Shown one piece after another: positions 35,448 to 44,181 of a stretch of DNA of 64,000 nucleotides; position 1 is the first letter of the stretch; every line of letters starts with the position of its first letter. The notes beneath the pieces are model-generated. The model saw nothing but the letters and a program-made list of their open reading frames with translations, searched no databases and was not told the DNA's origin. Source of the DNA: Parabacteroides sp. PF5-9 (lineage in GTDB: Bacteria; Bacteroidota; Bacteroidia; Bacteroidales; Tannerellaceae); contig NZ_JARXWG010000008.1 of NCBI RefSeq assembly GCF_029893105.1, positions 1 through 64,000 on the forward strand, written 5' to 3'. Made by a program: the position numbers and the translations under genes.

Positions 35448-37625
35448 TTACAATTTAATTATAATCCCGGTATTCAGGATGAAACCGTCCAACGGTGCAT
35501 AAATGTCCCGAAATTCAGGATTAGTCATCGAACCCGTATGAATGGTATCAAACCTTGTCTGCCGTCTGTCGGTAAAGTTCTCAAAGTTAGCATATATTGA
35601 GAACTTTTCCCAAATTCGTTGCATCATTAATCCGAAGACAAGGTAATCCTTACCTGTTTTACCGTCATTCAAATTTTGTTTTCCGGTATAATAAGCTTCC
35701 AATCCGATTTTCCATTTATCTTCCACCTCATACATTAAAACAGAATTGATTTTATGTTTCGGGGTTAAGGTTTTTTGGTAGCTTCTGCCGTCTTCCTTTA
35801 CATCAGCATCCGTATAGGTATATCCGAGAAATAAACCGAAATCCTTATACTTAATTTTCATATTGGTTTCAGCCCCTTTACTATCCACGTGACCGTTAAT
35901 GTTATTAAACTGCCAACGATTATTTTCAGCAGCTTGCAGTTCAAGCGGATTTTTCAGGTAAGTATAAAAGAATAACTGGTTTATACTTAAAAATACTTGG
36001 TCGCCGAACAAACCCGTTTTATAAGTAAAATCCACATTTGCCCCATAACTCCTTTCCAGTTTGTTCCTGTTGTCATCTATCGGCAAGACATTCTGAAACT
36101 GGATGCGTTCGCTATCTTCCGAAAAAATGGTAGGTGCTTTATATCCGAACCCACCACCTACACGGGATGAAAATTTCTCCGTTATCTTGAAATGAGAAGA
36201 TATACGGGGTAGAACTGCAAAACCGTAATCGTTAATATAATCGGTACGCAATCCGCTTTCAAGATTCATCCAGTCCGTTATTTTCGTATTGTTCTGTACA
36301 AATACGCCTACGGTAGTCATATTGTAATCACGTAAAGGAAAATCGGTCAGTTTTTCTTCGGTAAACTTATCCGTCCACACATTCGCACCCGCTACCCATT
36401 CCGTTTTTTCTTTTGTATGTATATAAGATACTTCTGAAAAAGACGATAACTGGTCGCCGTCAAATTTGAAATCGGGAATCTCAATCTTACGGCTGAAATA
36501 AGTAATGCTGTTCTTTACATTTAATCTGTTTTGTTTGTCGAAACGATGTTCAAATGTAAGTTGGCTTGAATGCCTTTGTGTCTTGTTTCTTTCAAAATAG
36601 GAATGTTCTTCGTTTCCCTTATCTTTTACATACTCCATATCACCACCCAGACGGTTTTCAATCATGGAGTTTATACCGAAATTAAAATCTGTGTTTTCAG
36701 ACAGGTACAAGAATAGCTTAGGATTAAATACAAACCTGTCGAACTTTGGTATTGCCGTAAAGCCAACATCTGACGGATCATAAGCCCAGTTACGGTTATA
36801 CGATGCAAAAACGGTAGTACCTACCTTGTTGAATTTCTGACCGAAAAAGCTGTTTACATCAAGCCCTTTACCTGTTGTCCCATTCAGGTGGATTGAGAAA
36901 TCCCTTTCCTTTTCAGGCGTTTTCGATATAAGGTTTACCAGTCCCGCAATAGCACCGCCACCGTATAAAGTAGAAGAAGAACCTTTTATTATTTCAACCT
37001 GCTTTAAATCGAGCGGTGGTGTCTGTAATAAACCTAATCCGCTTGCTGCACCTGAAAATACGGGAAAACCGTCTTTTAGTATCTGTGTATATCTACCGTC
37101 CAAACCTTGAATGCGAATAGATGAATTACCCGATATGGCTGATGTTTGTTGTGTCATAATACCCGTGCTTTCATTCAGAAGCATACGTATATCTCCGGGT
37201 TTCATCACTCCTTTTTCGCCTAACTCTTCGGCATTTATAAATTCAATACGGGTAGGAATATCTTTAAAAGTACGTGTCCCCCTTGTTGAAGAAACAACTA
37301 CTTCCTGCAATGTTTCTTCATCAGGCTCAACCCTGATAACGATAGGTTCATCCGAAGCCAACGGGAATGTAAATTCTTTTATGGTCTTTTCATATCCTAC
37401 ATAAGTAATTTCAAACCTCTGTTTACCGTCTGGAATATTGGAGAGTACCGCTAATCCTTCAGCATCAGAAGATGTTCCGTTCGTAGTATTTTGAAGTATA
37501 ATATTAGCACCGATTAAAGGCTCTTTGTTATCACAGTCTATTAGTTTAACGTTAAGTGTATTTTGAGCGAAAATATTGGAAATGCTGAATACTAAGAATA
37601 GCATCAGTATAATTTTTGTTTTCAT
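35448..37625 (-). CDS. TonB-dependent receptor of the metal cassette
   Basis: A 725-residue outer membrane receptor. After a signal peptide (about residues 1-20) comes a carboxypeptidase-like regulatory domain (about 22-105), a plug (about 115-240, with SSSTLYGGGAIAGLVNLI) and the barrel. It lies between a Cys-rich small protein and a CDF exporter, so a metal or metal complex is a likely ligand, perhaps for uptake. How uptake and efflux fit in one operon is unclear. This arrangement of receptor with HMA-CDF protein on a mobile element is notable. Confidence 0.9.
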   Translation of the reverse strand: MKTKIILMLFLVFSISNIFAQNTLNVKLIDCDNKEPLIGANIILQNTTNGTSSDAEGLAVLSNIPDGKQRFEITYVGYEKTIKEFTFPLASDEPIVIRVEPDEETLQEVVVSSTRGTRTFKDIPTRIEFINAEELGEKGVMKPGDIRMLLNESTGIMTQQTSAISGNSSIRIQGLDGRYTQILKDGFPVFSGAASGLGLLQTPPLDLKQVEIIKGSSSTLYGGGAIAGLVNLISKTPEKERDFSIHLNGTTGKGLDVNSFFGQKFNKVGTTVFASYNRNWAYDPSDVGFTAIPKFDRFVFNPKLFLYLSENTDFNFGINSMIENRLGGDMEYVKDKGNEEHSYFERNKTQRHSSQLTFEHRFDKQNRLNVKNSITYFSRKIEIPDFKFDGDQLSSFSEVSYIHTKEKTEWVAGANVWTDKFTEEKLTDFPLRDYNMTTVGVFVQNNTKITDWMNLESGLRTDYINDYGFAVLPRISSHFKITEKFSSRVGGGFGYKAPTIFSEDSERIQFQNVLPIDDNRNKLERSYGANVDFTYKTGLFGDQVFLSINQLFFYTYLKNPLELQAAENNRWQFNNINGHVDSKGAETNMKIKYKDFGLFLGYTYTDADVKEDGRSYQKTLTPKHKINSVLMYEVEDKWKIGLEAYYTGKQNLNDGKTGKDYLVFGLMMQRIWEKFSIYANFENFTDRRQTRFDTIHTGSMTNPEFRDIYAPLDGFILNTGIIIKL

Positions 37626-37745
37626 TTTATTTCTTGTTTTTAAATCTTCAACTATAAATGATATGAGGATTACGATATTACAAAGAATGTATTATCGTAA
37701 AAATTGCAGGGCATATTCACAACGACCTGTATAATAAAAATTAGT

Positions 37746-38069
37746 TTATGCTTTTGGCGGTTGCCAGATTGAAGATTTATAATCAGAGAGAGCGTTTTTT
37801 ACTATATAATCTGATTTATAATCAGGTATAGAGCCTAAAATTATTATTATTGGATTATAAAAACGGGCTTCCGGAAATCCGGAACAGGTATTACAATGTA
37901 GAAAAGGGGAACAACAACTATCATCGGAACAGTCGTCACAACTATTGCCTATGTCATTGCTCGTTTCAACGGTATCTGTATATATAGCTAAACATTTATC
38001 CTCAAAACAACATGGCATTACTGATAACAGTAATACATATATGGATAATATGAGGGACAAATATTTCAT
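37746..38069 (-). CDS. Cys-rich exported small protein
   Basis: A 107-residue protein with an N-terminal signal-like helix (about residues 1-18). A cluster of nine cysteines lies in about residues 20-63 (CCFEDKC, then CDDCSDDSCC, then CNTC), which probably binds metal or forms disulfides. It resembles small proteins found next to TonB receptors in Bacteroidota (DUF6660-like, from memory). It is the first gene of the cassette after a palindromic operator candidate. Confidence 0.7.
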   Translation of the reverse strand: MKYLSLILSIYVLLLSVMPCCFEDKCLAIYTDTVETSNDIGNSCDDCSDDSCCSPFLHCNTCSGFPEARFYNPIIIILGSIPDYKSDYIVKNALSDYKSSIWQPPKA

Positions 38070-38073
38070 GCTG

Positions 38074-38109
38074 CAAAGATAGCGATTATGTTTTGCAACT
38101 TAGTTGCAA
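38074..38109 (-). promoter_or_regulatory. Promoter with Fur-type palindrome, metal cassette
   Basis: On the minus strand a TATCTTTG -7 box covers 38081-38074, just before the Cys-rich gene. The 17-base palindrome TTGCAACTTAGTTGCAA (38093-38109) lies in the spacer and -33 region. Its 7-1-7 core (TGCAACT, T, AGTTGCA) has the geometry of sites bound by Fur, Zur and related repressors. This suggests metal-dependent control of the cassette; the actual regulator is unknown. Confidence 0.65.
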
Positions 38110-38146
38110 GTTTCGTACTATTTTCACAGATTATCTACTGTTTAAT

Positions 38147-38566
38147 TTACGATTCTATTTCGGCTATTGCTTTTTCAATTTCAGCAAAGGCTTCGCTCAT
38201 TACTTCCTCTACCAGTCCGCCGATTTGTGCTGCCATAGCAACCGAATTCATGCGCGAAATACGGGTTATACCATCAGAAGTCTGATATATAGATATGCGA
38301 CATGGAAGTAATGATGAATAAAGACGTTCCATATCATGCTCCAATATTCTGCCGGAATATTTGGGGTTGCACAATTCTATGACTTTTATCGGTAGCACTT
38401 CTTTCCCATTTTTGCGAAGCGTTTCCTGCATATCATGAATATGCTGTATTTTCCAGTTTCCGAGAGACTGGATTTTTTCGGATAGTTTATCGAAGGTTTC
38501 GTCATAACTGTAACGGCTTACGTTTTCTAAAAACATTGCGCTCTCAGGTTGTTCTGTTGATTTCAT
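38147..38566 (-). CDS. DUF302-domain protein
   Basis: A 139-residue cytoplasmic protein of the DUF302 type: SRYSYDETFDKLSEKIQSLG, then EVLPIKVIELCNP, then LPCRISIYQTSDG. DUF302 proteins often sit near sulfur or metal genes, with unknown function. It is leftward like the metal cassette but separated from the next gene by the operator region, so it may be a separate unit. Confidence 0.8.
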   Translation of the reverse strand: MKSTEQPESAMFLENVSRYSYDETFDKLSEKIQSLGNWKIQHIHDMQETLRKNGKEVLPIKVIELCNPKYSGRILEHDMERLYSSLLPCRISIYQTSDGITRISRMNSVAMAAQIGGLVEEVMSEAFAEIEKAIAEIES

Positions 38567-38825
38567 GATTCTTTTTTTATATTACTCTATGTTATTATTT
38601 AAACAATTTTCTTGCCAAAAAGGTTGCATAATACGTTTATTATCCGCTTTATTTTTACTATTTACATTGCATGAAGATACAAGCACCTTACATAATTTTA
38701 TAAAGATTTTGATAGTCAATTTTTAACAGCTAAATATGCTAAAAGTCTGATTTTCTTTAAAAATGGATGTACATCATCATTAATTTAAAATAAAAAAGAT
38801 TGATGAAAATCGAAGATTTTTAAAA
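38567..38825. other. AT-rich gap with no gene
   Basis: Sequence upstream of the DUF302 gene up to the arsA hairpin. It should hold the DUF302 promoter, but I see no clean box and no open frame of interest. Confidence 0.4.
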
Positions 38826-38871
38826 GATCTGCAAATTATTCGTTTATTTTCTTCAGAATAATTTGCAGATC
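38826..38871. terminator. Hairpin at the end of the arsenic island
   Basis: The 16-base arms 38826-38841 and 38856-38871 (starting GATCTGCAAATTATT) are exact reverse complements with a 14-base loop, 8 bases after the arsA stop. The first 15 bases of the arm are identical to the hairpin at 34591. Confidence 0.75.
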
Positions 38872-38879
38872 GTTCTAAA

Positions 38880-40598
38880 TTACACTTTTTCCTTCCATTC
38901 AATAACGGCAAAGTTCCCGTCTGAAATCTCCTTCACTTTATTAATCCATTGCACTTCACTTAATGCTTTAGCTTTAAGGAATGGACTATTGGTTGAAGTC
39001 AGCAAAAGACTGGAATTAACCACCCACCATTTATTCTTAATTCTGGCACGTTGTAAGTCCTGTTGCAGTCTTTGTGCTTCAAACACAGGTGTTGTTTCCG
39101 GCAGGGTTACGATAACCACTTCCGTTTCCTTTTCGCTTCGCAAGCGAGGTAATAGGTTTTGAACCGCAGGGGTGATATTTCCCTGTGTCCGTTCTACTTC
39201 CTTATGATAACTTTGGGTTGAATCCAGCAGCAGCAACGTGTGTCCGGTTGGTGCAGTATCTATCACAACCACTTCATTATCCGCTTTGGCAACTATTTCG
39301 GCAAAGGAATTGAAAACGGCAATTTCCTGTGTGCATGGGGAACGCAGGTCTTCTTCGATATAACTTAAATCAGCATCACCCATTGTTTCCCTTGCTTTGT
39401 CAAGCACATTTTTCTGATAGGCAGCAAGCACCGCTTTTTCATCTATATGGCTTACTGTGATGCCGTCTATTTTCGTTTCGATATAAGCCAAATGGTTTGC
39501 AGGGTCAGTTGTAGTCAGATGCACTTTCACTCCTTTTTTAGCCAAACCACGAGCAATATTCCCGGCAATGGTAGTTTTGCCTACACCGCCTTTACCCATC
39601 GTGAAAATCACCCGTTTACCTGTTTTGTAGAGGTCTTCAATAACGCTGTCAATCGTATTGAAACTACGTTTCTCAATATCCGGACTTTCGTTCTTTATGG
39701 CTACATCCGCATTCAACATATTACGGATATTATCAATGCCTGTCATGTTATAAGAACGAAGCGGAACAATATAGGTGTTCAGTTTTAGCAAGGCTGCCGA
39801 ACGGTTATTCAGCGCATTTTGCTGGTGTTCATAAATCTGTTTGGAAATACTATCGTCTGCATCGTAGTTTTCTAATACGCCATTTATGATTAAATGCTGT
39901 GTTTCGATACCTATATCCGACAACTCATTGGATGAACGTTCGACCTCTTTCAACGGGCTGTCTTCCGGTCGGCTGACAAGGAAGAGCGTTGTTTTAGACT
40001 TATCGGTTAGATTTTTTACCGCATGTTTATATACATCTTTGCGGTCTTCCAAACCTGATAATTGTCCTAAGCACGAAGCTCCGGTCGTATTTTCGTCAAT
40101 AAAAGTATCCCACGCAGAAGGAAGTTGCAACATACGGAGTGTATGACCTGTTGGGGCTGTATCAAAAATGATATAATCATAGTTTTTGCTCTTATCTTCG
40201 TCAGTGATAAAATCAGAAAATTCATTGAACGCTGCGACCTCTACTGTGCATGAACCGGATAGTTGTTCTTCCATATTAGCAATTACACTTTCAGGTAATT
40301 TACCCCGATATGGAGCGATAACCGATTCCCTGTATTCGGCAGCCGCTTGTTCGGGGTCAAGGTTTACAACAGTCAAGCGGGGTACATCTTTAATGGGAGT
40401 ACCTTTATTGTCTAACGGCATATCAAATACATCCTGTAAATTGGATGCCGGGTCGGTACTCAACAACAATACTTTTTTTCCACTATCTGCAAGACTTACA
40501 GCTGTAGCACAGGCGATAGATGTTTTGCCTACACCGCCTTTACCCGTGAAAAATATATACTGGGTAAGTTTTTCGTTTGAAGGATTATACTTTTTCAT
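38880..40598 (-). CDS. arsA: Arsenite-driving ATPase
   Basis: A 572-residue ATPase with two homologous halves that powers arsenite export. Each half has a P-loop (GKGGVGKTSIA near residue 20 and GKGGVGKTTIA near residue 340) and the DTAPTGHTL signature. Metalloid-binding cysteines lie at SGSCTVEVA in the first half and SPCTQEIA in the second. It lies 5 bases after arsD and should receive arsenite from ArsD. In this island its membrane partner would be Acr3. Confidence 0.96.
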   Translation of the reverse strand: MKKYNPSNEKLTQYIFFTGKGGVGKTSIACATAVSLADSGKKVLLLSTDPASNLQDVFDMPLDNKGTPIKDVPRLTVVNLDPEQAAAEYRESVIAPYRGKLPESVIANMEEQLSGSCTVEVAAFNEFSDFITDEDKSKNYDYIIFDTAPTGHTLRMLQLPSAWDTFIDENTTGASCLGQLSGLEDRKDVYKHAVKNLTDKSKTTLFLVSRPEDSPLKEVERSSNELSDIGIETQHLIINGVLENYDADDSISKQIYEHQQNALNNRSAALLKLNTYIVPLRSYNMTGIDNIRNMLNADVAIKNESPDIEKRSFNTIDSVIEDLYKTGKRVIFTMGKGGVGKTTIAGNIARGLAKKGVKVHLTTTDPANHLAYIETKIDGITVSHIDEKAVLAAYQKNVLDKARETMGDADLSYIEEDLRSPCTQEIAVFNSFAEIVAKADNEVVVIDTAPTGHTLLLLDSTQSYHKEVERTQGNITPAVQNLLPRLRSEKETEVVIVTLPETTPVFEAQRLQQDLQRARIKNKWWVVNSSLLLTSTNSPFLKAKALSEVQWINKVKEISDGNFAVIEWKEKV

Positions 40599-40603
40599 GT
40601 GGG

Positions 40604-40933
40604 TTATTTTTTTATTGTTAGTTCATCTTCTGAAATATCGAGCCATTCTGCAATCTGCTTATTTGATGGATACGCCTTTTTTATAGCAATTTCACCATCA
40701 ACTGTGATTAGAGGAAATACGTCTGCTCCTTCTGCCATAAGGCAATCATTGACAACCTTCGTGGTTACATATACCTGAGGATGGTCTCGCAAGTTAAAAC
40801 GTTCAACTATAATTCCTTTTTGTTTCAATGTTTCAACCACAACTGCTATACGCATCAACTCAGGGTCGATATTCACTCCGCACAATCCGGTAGGACAGCA
40901 TAATGCAGGGTCATAAATTTTAATTGTTTTCAT
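40604..40933 (-). CDS. arsD: Arsenite metallochaperone
   Basis: A 109-residue protein that carries arsenite to ArsA. The three cysteines that bind arsenite in ArsD, Cys12, Cys13 and Cys18, are present in LCCPTGLCG. Length and order before arsA are normal. It begins a second transcription unit: a terminator and an ArsR-box-like repeat lie just upstream. Confidence 0.95.
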   Translation of the reverse strand: MKTIKIYDPALCCPTGLCGVNIDPELMRIAVVVETLKQKGIIVERFNLRDHPQVYVTTKVVNDCLMAEGADVFPLITVDGEIAIKKAYPSNKQIAEWLDISEDELTIKK

Positions 40934-40972
40934 TTTTAATATTTTATTTGTTATTAATTCTATTTATTCAAT

Positions 40973-40990
40973 GTTCGTAATGTAGCGAAC
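40973..40990 (-). promoter_or_regulatory. ArsR-box-like inverted repeat upstream of arsDA
   Basis: GTTCG, eight bases, CGAAC, the same layout as the sites near arsR and arsM. On the minus strand the centre reads TACATTAC, a poor -7 box. It lies 40 bases before the arsD start. Confidence 0.6.
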
Positions 40991-41004
40991 TATTTGGTTA
41001 AAAA

Positions 41005-41038
41005 AATAGACGCTATCTGATTCAAAACAGCATCTATT
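41005..41038 (-). terminator. Terminator inside the arsenic island
   Basis: On the minus strand AATAGATGCT pairs with AGCGTCTATT (one G-U pair) and is followed by seven T residues. It lies about 20 bases after the ferredoxin-like gene and separates it from arsDA. Confidence 0.8.
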
Positions 41039-41055
41039 CAATGCGTACAATTCTA

Positions 41056-41277
41056 TCAATTACAGTAATCCATTGTTGCTGCATCACCAAAGTAACTGAT
41101 TGCAGCAGTAGGGCAAAGAGGTTCGCAACCATGACAACCAGTTACACATCCATCAGGATATACAACTACTGGTTTCTCATTTTCTATCGCATAAACTCCT
41201 TTCTTGCATTTTTCAAAGCAAGCGGAACATCCTGTACATTTTTCCGAATCAATAATCGGATACCATGTGCTGCTCAT
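41056..41277 (-). CDS. Small ferredoxin-like protein with two 4Fe-4S motifs
   Basis: A 73-residue protein with two cluster motifs, CTGCSACFEKC and CVTGCHGCEPLC. It should carry electrons. It is the last gene of the upstream arsenic unit, 11 bases after the ArsE-like gene. In this place it may supply electrons for nitro-group reduction on aromatic arsenicals, which is inference. Confidence 0.85.
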   Translation of the reverse strand: MSSTWYPIIDSEKCTGCSACFEKCKKGVYAIENEKPVVVYPDGCVTGCHGCEPLCPTAAISYFGDAATMDYCN

Positions 41278-41288
41278 AATGTGATGTT

Positions 41289-41522
41289 TTATAGATTCAG
41301 GGATTTCTTTATTTCTTCTTCACTCGGAACATACCCTTTCAACTTTACTTCTCCATCAACAACAACCGCAGGTAAAGACATAATGTTATACTTCATAATT
41401 TCAAGTATATTTTCTTCCTTCTTCAAATCGGCAGCAATGTTATTATCTGCCAACACTTTCCGGACAGATTCATAGGTTGTTTTACATTTGGCACAACCTG
41501 TACCTAATACAATAATCTCCAT
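41289..41522 (-). CDS. Thioredoxin-like small protein (ArsE-like)
   Basis: A 77-residue thioredoxin-fold protein with the redox motif GTGCAKCK and MSLPAVVVDGEVKLKGY. Such small proteins accompany ArsF and ArsG in systems that handle nitro- and aminophenyl arsenicals, where the equivalent is called ArsE. The name is by context; a general thiol-disulfide role is also possible. Confidence 0.8.
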   Translation of the reverse strand: MEIIVLGTGCAKCKTTYESVRKVLADNNIAADLKKEENILEIMKYNIMSLPAVVVDGEVKLKGYVPSEEEIKKSLNL

Positions 41523-41550
41523 ATTATTTATCTTATATTGTTATTTCTAA

Positions 41551-42252
41551 TTAAATGCTTGTAATTATGTAGTAAATACCCACTATTATAAAAACGGCAG
41601 CGACAATCCATTTAAACCATTTCTGGAAGACACTCATCTTATTGTAGAATTTGCCTACGTTGCTAACACTGTATGCCAACAGCCATGCAATGATAATTAC
41701 AGGCAACCCGGTAGCTATGGCAAATACAGGGGGAAGTAATAACCCTGACGGGCTGGCAATAGTCATCGGGATTAATCCACCAAAGTACAATACACCGCTA
41801 TAAGGGCAAAAAGCCAATGCAAACAGCAAACCGAGCAGGAAAGCGTCGAGGTAGGTTTTCTTTCCTTTCTTGTTTTCTATTTTTGAGGTTAGCTTATTCA
41901 TTCCCGGAACCTTTATTTTAATAATGTCCAACATGAATATCCCGATAATGACTAATGCTATCCCAAGCCACATTCCCCCAACATTCTGCAAAAGTTTAGC
42001 TACCTGAAACTGACTTGCTCCAAAATAGAAAATCAAACCAAGTGCCGTATAGGTAAACATTCTGCCGAGTGTATAGAATACGCCATTAAACATTACTCTT
42101 CGCTTATCGCCTATATCTTTACTAAGATAAGCGGTAGCTGTAATGTTGGTTGCCAATGGGCAAGGACTGATTGCAGTCATTAAGCCCAAAAGAAACGCCG
42201 TTAGTAATGGAAAGTTAGAGCCATCCACAAGATTCTGTAAAAACTCCATCAT
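41551..42252 (-). CDS. arsG: ArsG-like aromatic arsenical efflux permease
   Basis: A 233-residue membrane protein of the CcdA/DsbD transporter fold with six helices. Motifs are AISPCPLATNITA and AFCPYSGVLYFG, each with a cysteine in a proline context. This family is annotated as the permease that exports aminobenzylarsenicals. Its start overlaps the arsF stop by four bases. Confidence 0.85.
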   Translation of the reverse strand: MMEFLQNLVDGSNFPLLTAFLLGLMTAISPCPLATNITATAYLSKDIGDKRRVMFNGVFYTLGRMFTYTALGLIFYFGASQFQVAKLLQNVGGMWLGIALVIIGIFMLDIIKIKVPGMNKLTSKIENKKGKKTYLDAFLLGLLFALAFCPYSGVLYFGGLIPMTIASPSGLLLPPVFAIATGLPVIIIAWLLAYSVSNVGKFYNKMSVFQKWFKWIVAAVFIIVGIYYIITSI

Positions 42253-42677
42253 AATCTTTTATTGACTTCGGTTTTGATCAGGTCAGTGAGGTTTTCGGGA
42301 GTATTCAAAGCGTTGGCAAATGCCTTGTCGGTAATATCTATGGAATTATCCCCTTTGGCAATAATAAGGGCATTCCATGTTACTTCATATTTTTCTACGA
42401 GTGAAGCATTTTGTTTTTCATCGGTTTTTACTTCAATGAATTTCACGTGTGGATTGTCTGCATAAAGTTCTTTTATTGTCTTCTCTGTTACATCGCCTAC
42501 CGCAATACAGGTTTTACAGCGTTGTTTACCGTGGAAATAGTAAACGTTCACCACAGAAGCATCCGCTACTTGCTCTTTAGCTTGCGTTTCAGTGGCTTGT
42601 CCGTTGTTTTTTTGTGCATTACCACCACAGGCTACCAGCAATATGGCAAAAAGCCCGATTAAAATACTTTTTTTCAT
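42249..42677 (-). CDS. arsF: ArsF-like thioredoxin-fold lipoprotein
   Basis: A 142-residue lipoprotein (lipobox LVAC, Cys17) with a redox motif RCKTC in a thioredoxin-like fold. Homologues are annotated as the nitroreductase subunit ArsF for nitrophenyl arsenicals. It lies between acr3 and arsG and overlaps the latter. It probably works at the outer side of the inner membrane. Confidence 0.82.
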   Translation of the reverse strand: MKKSILIGLFAILLVACGGNAQKNNGQATETQAKEQVADASVVNVYYFHGKQRCKTCIAVGDVTEKTIKELYADNPHVKFIEVKTDEKQNASLVEKYEVTWNALIIAKGDNSIDITDKAFANALNTPENLTDLIKTEVNKRL

Positions 42678-42707
42678 ACAATGTGTTTTTATTAGTTTGT
42701 ACTATGT

Positions 42708-43742
42708 TTATTTATAATATTTCTTCCGAAGCCAAAAAGCCAAGTTCACTAACAGGATTAATACCGGGACTTCGACCAATGGCCCGACTACTCCGGCAAA
42801 GGCTTGTCCGCTATGTAATCCGAATACGCCGATTGCCACTGCGATAGCCAGTTCAAAGTTGTTTCCGGTTGCAGTGAAAGCAATAGAAGCATTTTTATCA
42901 TAAGAAGCCCCCATAAACTTACCTGCGAAGAAACTAAGCAGGAACATCACGACAAAGTAGATAAGCAACGGTATGGCTATCCGAACCACATCCATTGGTA
43001 TTTGTACAATCAATTCACCTTTCAGGCTGAACATAAGAACGATTGTAAATAACAGTGCAATTAAGGTTATCGGGGATATTTTCGGGATAAACTTTTCCTT
43101 ATACCATTGTTCTCCTTTCAATTTCACTAATATAAGTCGGCTCAATATTCCCATTAAGAAAGGAATACCTAAATATATAGCAACCGTTTCGGCAATCGTA
43201 CCGATGGAAATATCAACGATAGCCCCTTCAAACCCGAAAAGGGGAGGAAGTTTCGTAATAAACAACCAAGCATAGAAACTGTAAAAGAATACCTGAAAGA
43301 TACTGTTCAGGGCTACTAAACCTGCACCGTATTCCGTATTTCCTTCCGCAAGGTCATTCCACACAAGCACCATTGCTATACATCTCGCTAATCCGATAAG
43401 GATTACACCTACCATGTATTCAGGGTAATCGTGTAAGAAGATGATGGCAAGTACAAACATTAATATCGGCCCGATAATCCAATTCAGGATTAACGAAACT
43501 GATAATATTTTTACGTCCTTAAAAACCTTCGGTAATTGTTTATAATCGACTTTTGCCAATGGCGGATACATCATTAAGATTAAACCGATGGCTAAAGGGA
43601 TGTTTGTAGTTCCACTGGATAATGAATCTATTGTAGTGCTGAAAGATGGGAAAAAGTAACCCAGCCCAACCCCGATAGCCATTGCCAGGAATATCCAAAG
43701 AGTGAGATTCTTATCTAAAAAACTCATTTTCTTCTTACTCAT
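42708..43742 (-). CDS. acr3: Acr3-family arsenite efflux transporter
   Basis: A 344-residue membrane protein with ten predicted helices that exports arsenite. Family motifs include [24 protein letters not shown], of which the cysteine in GLARCIAMV is needed for transport in known Acr3 proteins. It overlaps the arsC stop by eight bases. With ArsA present it might work as an ATP-driven pump. Confidence 0.95.
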   Translation of the reverse strand: MSKKKMSFLDKNLTLWIFLAMAIGVGLGYFFPSFSTTIDSLSSGTTNIPLAIGLILMMYPPLAKVDYKQLPKVFKDVKILSVSLILNWIIGPILMFVLAIIFLHDYPEYMVGVILIGLARCIAMVLVWNDLAEGNTEYGAGLVALNSIFQVFFYSFYAWLFITKLPPLFGFEGAIVDISIGTIAETVAIYLGIPFLMGILSRLILVKLKGEQWYKEKFIPKISPITLIALLFTIVLMFSLKGELIVQIPMDVVRIAIPLLIYFVVMFLLSFFAGKFMGASYDKNASIAFTATGNNFELAIAVAIGVFGLHSGQAFAGVVGPLVEVPVLILLVNLAFWLRKKYYK

Positions 43743-44169
43743 TGCCTTTTATTTTTTCTATGTATAATTTATAAAATGCTTCTTTTATTTCATCCCGTAC
43801 CCGGATATATTCCGAATGGATAAATTCTGGTGACCCTTTTGCTTCTGACGGATCTTCAAATCCTATGTGCAAACGGTTTTTCACTTTACCGAAAAAAGTA
43901 GGACAGTTTTCATTTGCCCCACCACAAACCGTAATGACATAATCCCATTCTTCATTCAGATACTTATCTACACTATCGGAAGTATGGCTGGATATATCTA
44001 CTCCGGCTTCTTTCATTACTTCTATGGCTTTGGGATTAACCTTTCCGCTTGCATTTGTCCCTGCAGAGAATACTTTTAATGCAGGGTCGAAAGATTGCAG
44101 GAAGCCATGTGCCATTTGGCTACGGCAACTATTGCCTGTACAAAGAATTAAAACTTTTTGTGCATTCAT
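43735..44169 (-). CDS. arsC: Arsenate reductase, thioredoxin-coupled
   Basis: Reduces arsenate to arsenite in the cytoplasm. The 144-residue low-molecular-weight phosphatase fold begins with the P-loop LCTGNSCRS. The three redox cysteines, Cys10, Cys82 and Cys89, are at the positions known from the S. aureus pI258 enzyme, so it should use thioredoxin. It lies 12 bases after arsM and overlaps acr3. Confidence 0.95.
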   Translation of the reverse strand: MNAQKVLILCTGNSCRSQMAHGFLQSFDPALKVFSAGTNASGKVNPKAIEVMKEAGVDISSHTSDSVDKYLNEEWDYVITVCGGANENCPTFFGKVKNRLHIGFEDPSEAKGSPEFIHSEYIRVRDEIKEAFYKLYIEKIKGNE

Positions 44170-44181
44170 ATCAAAACATTA

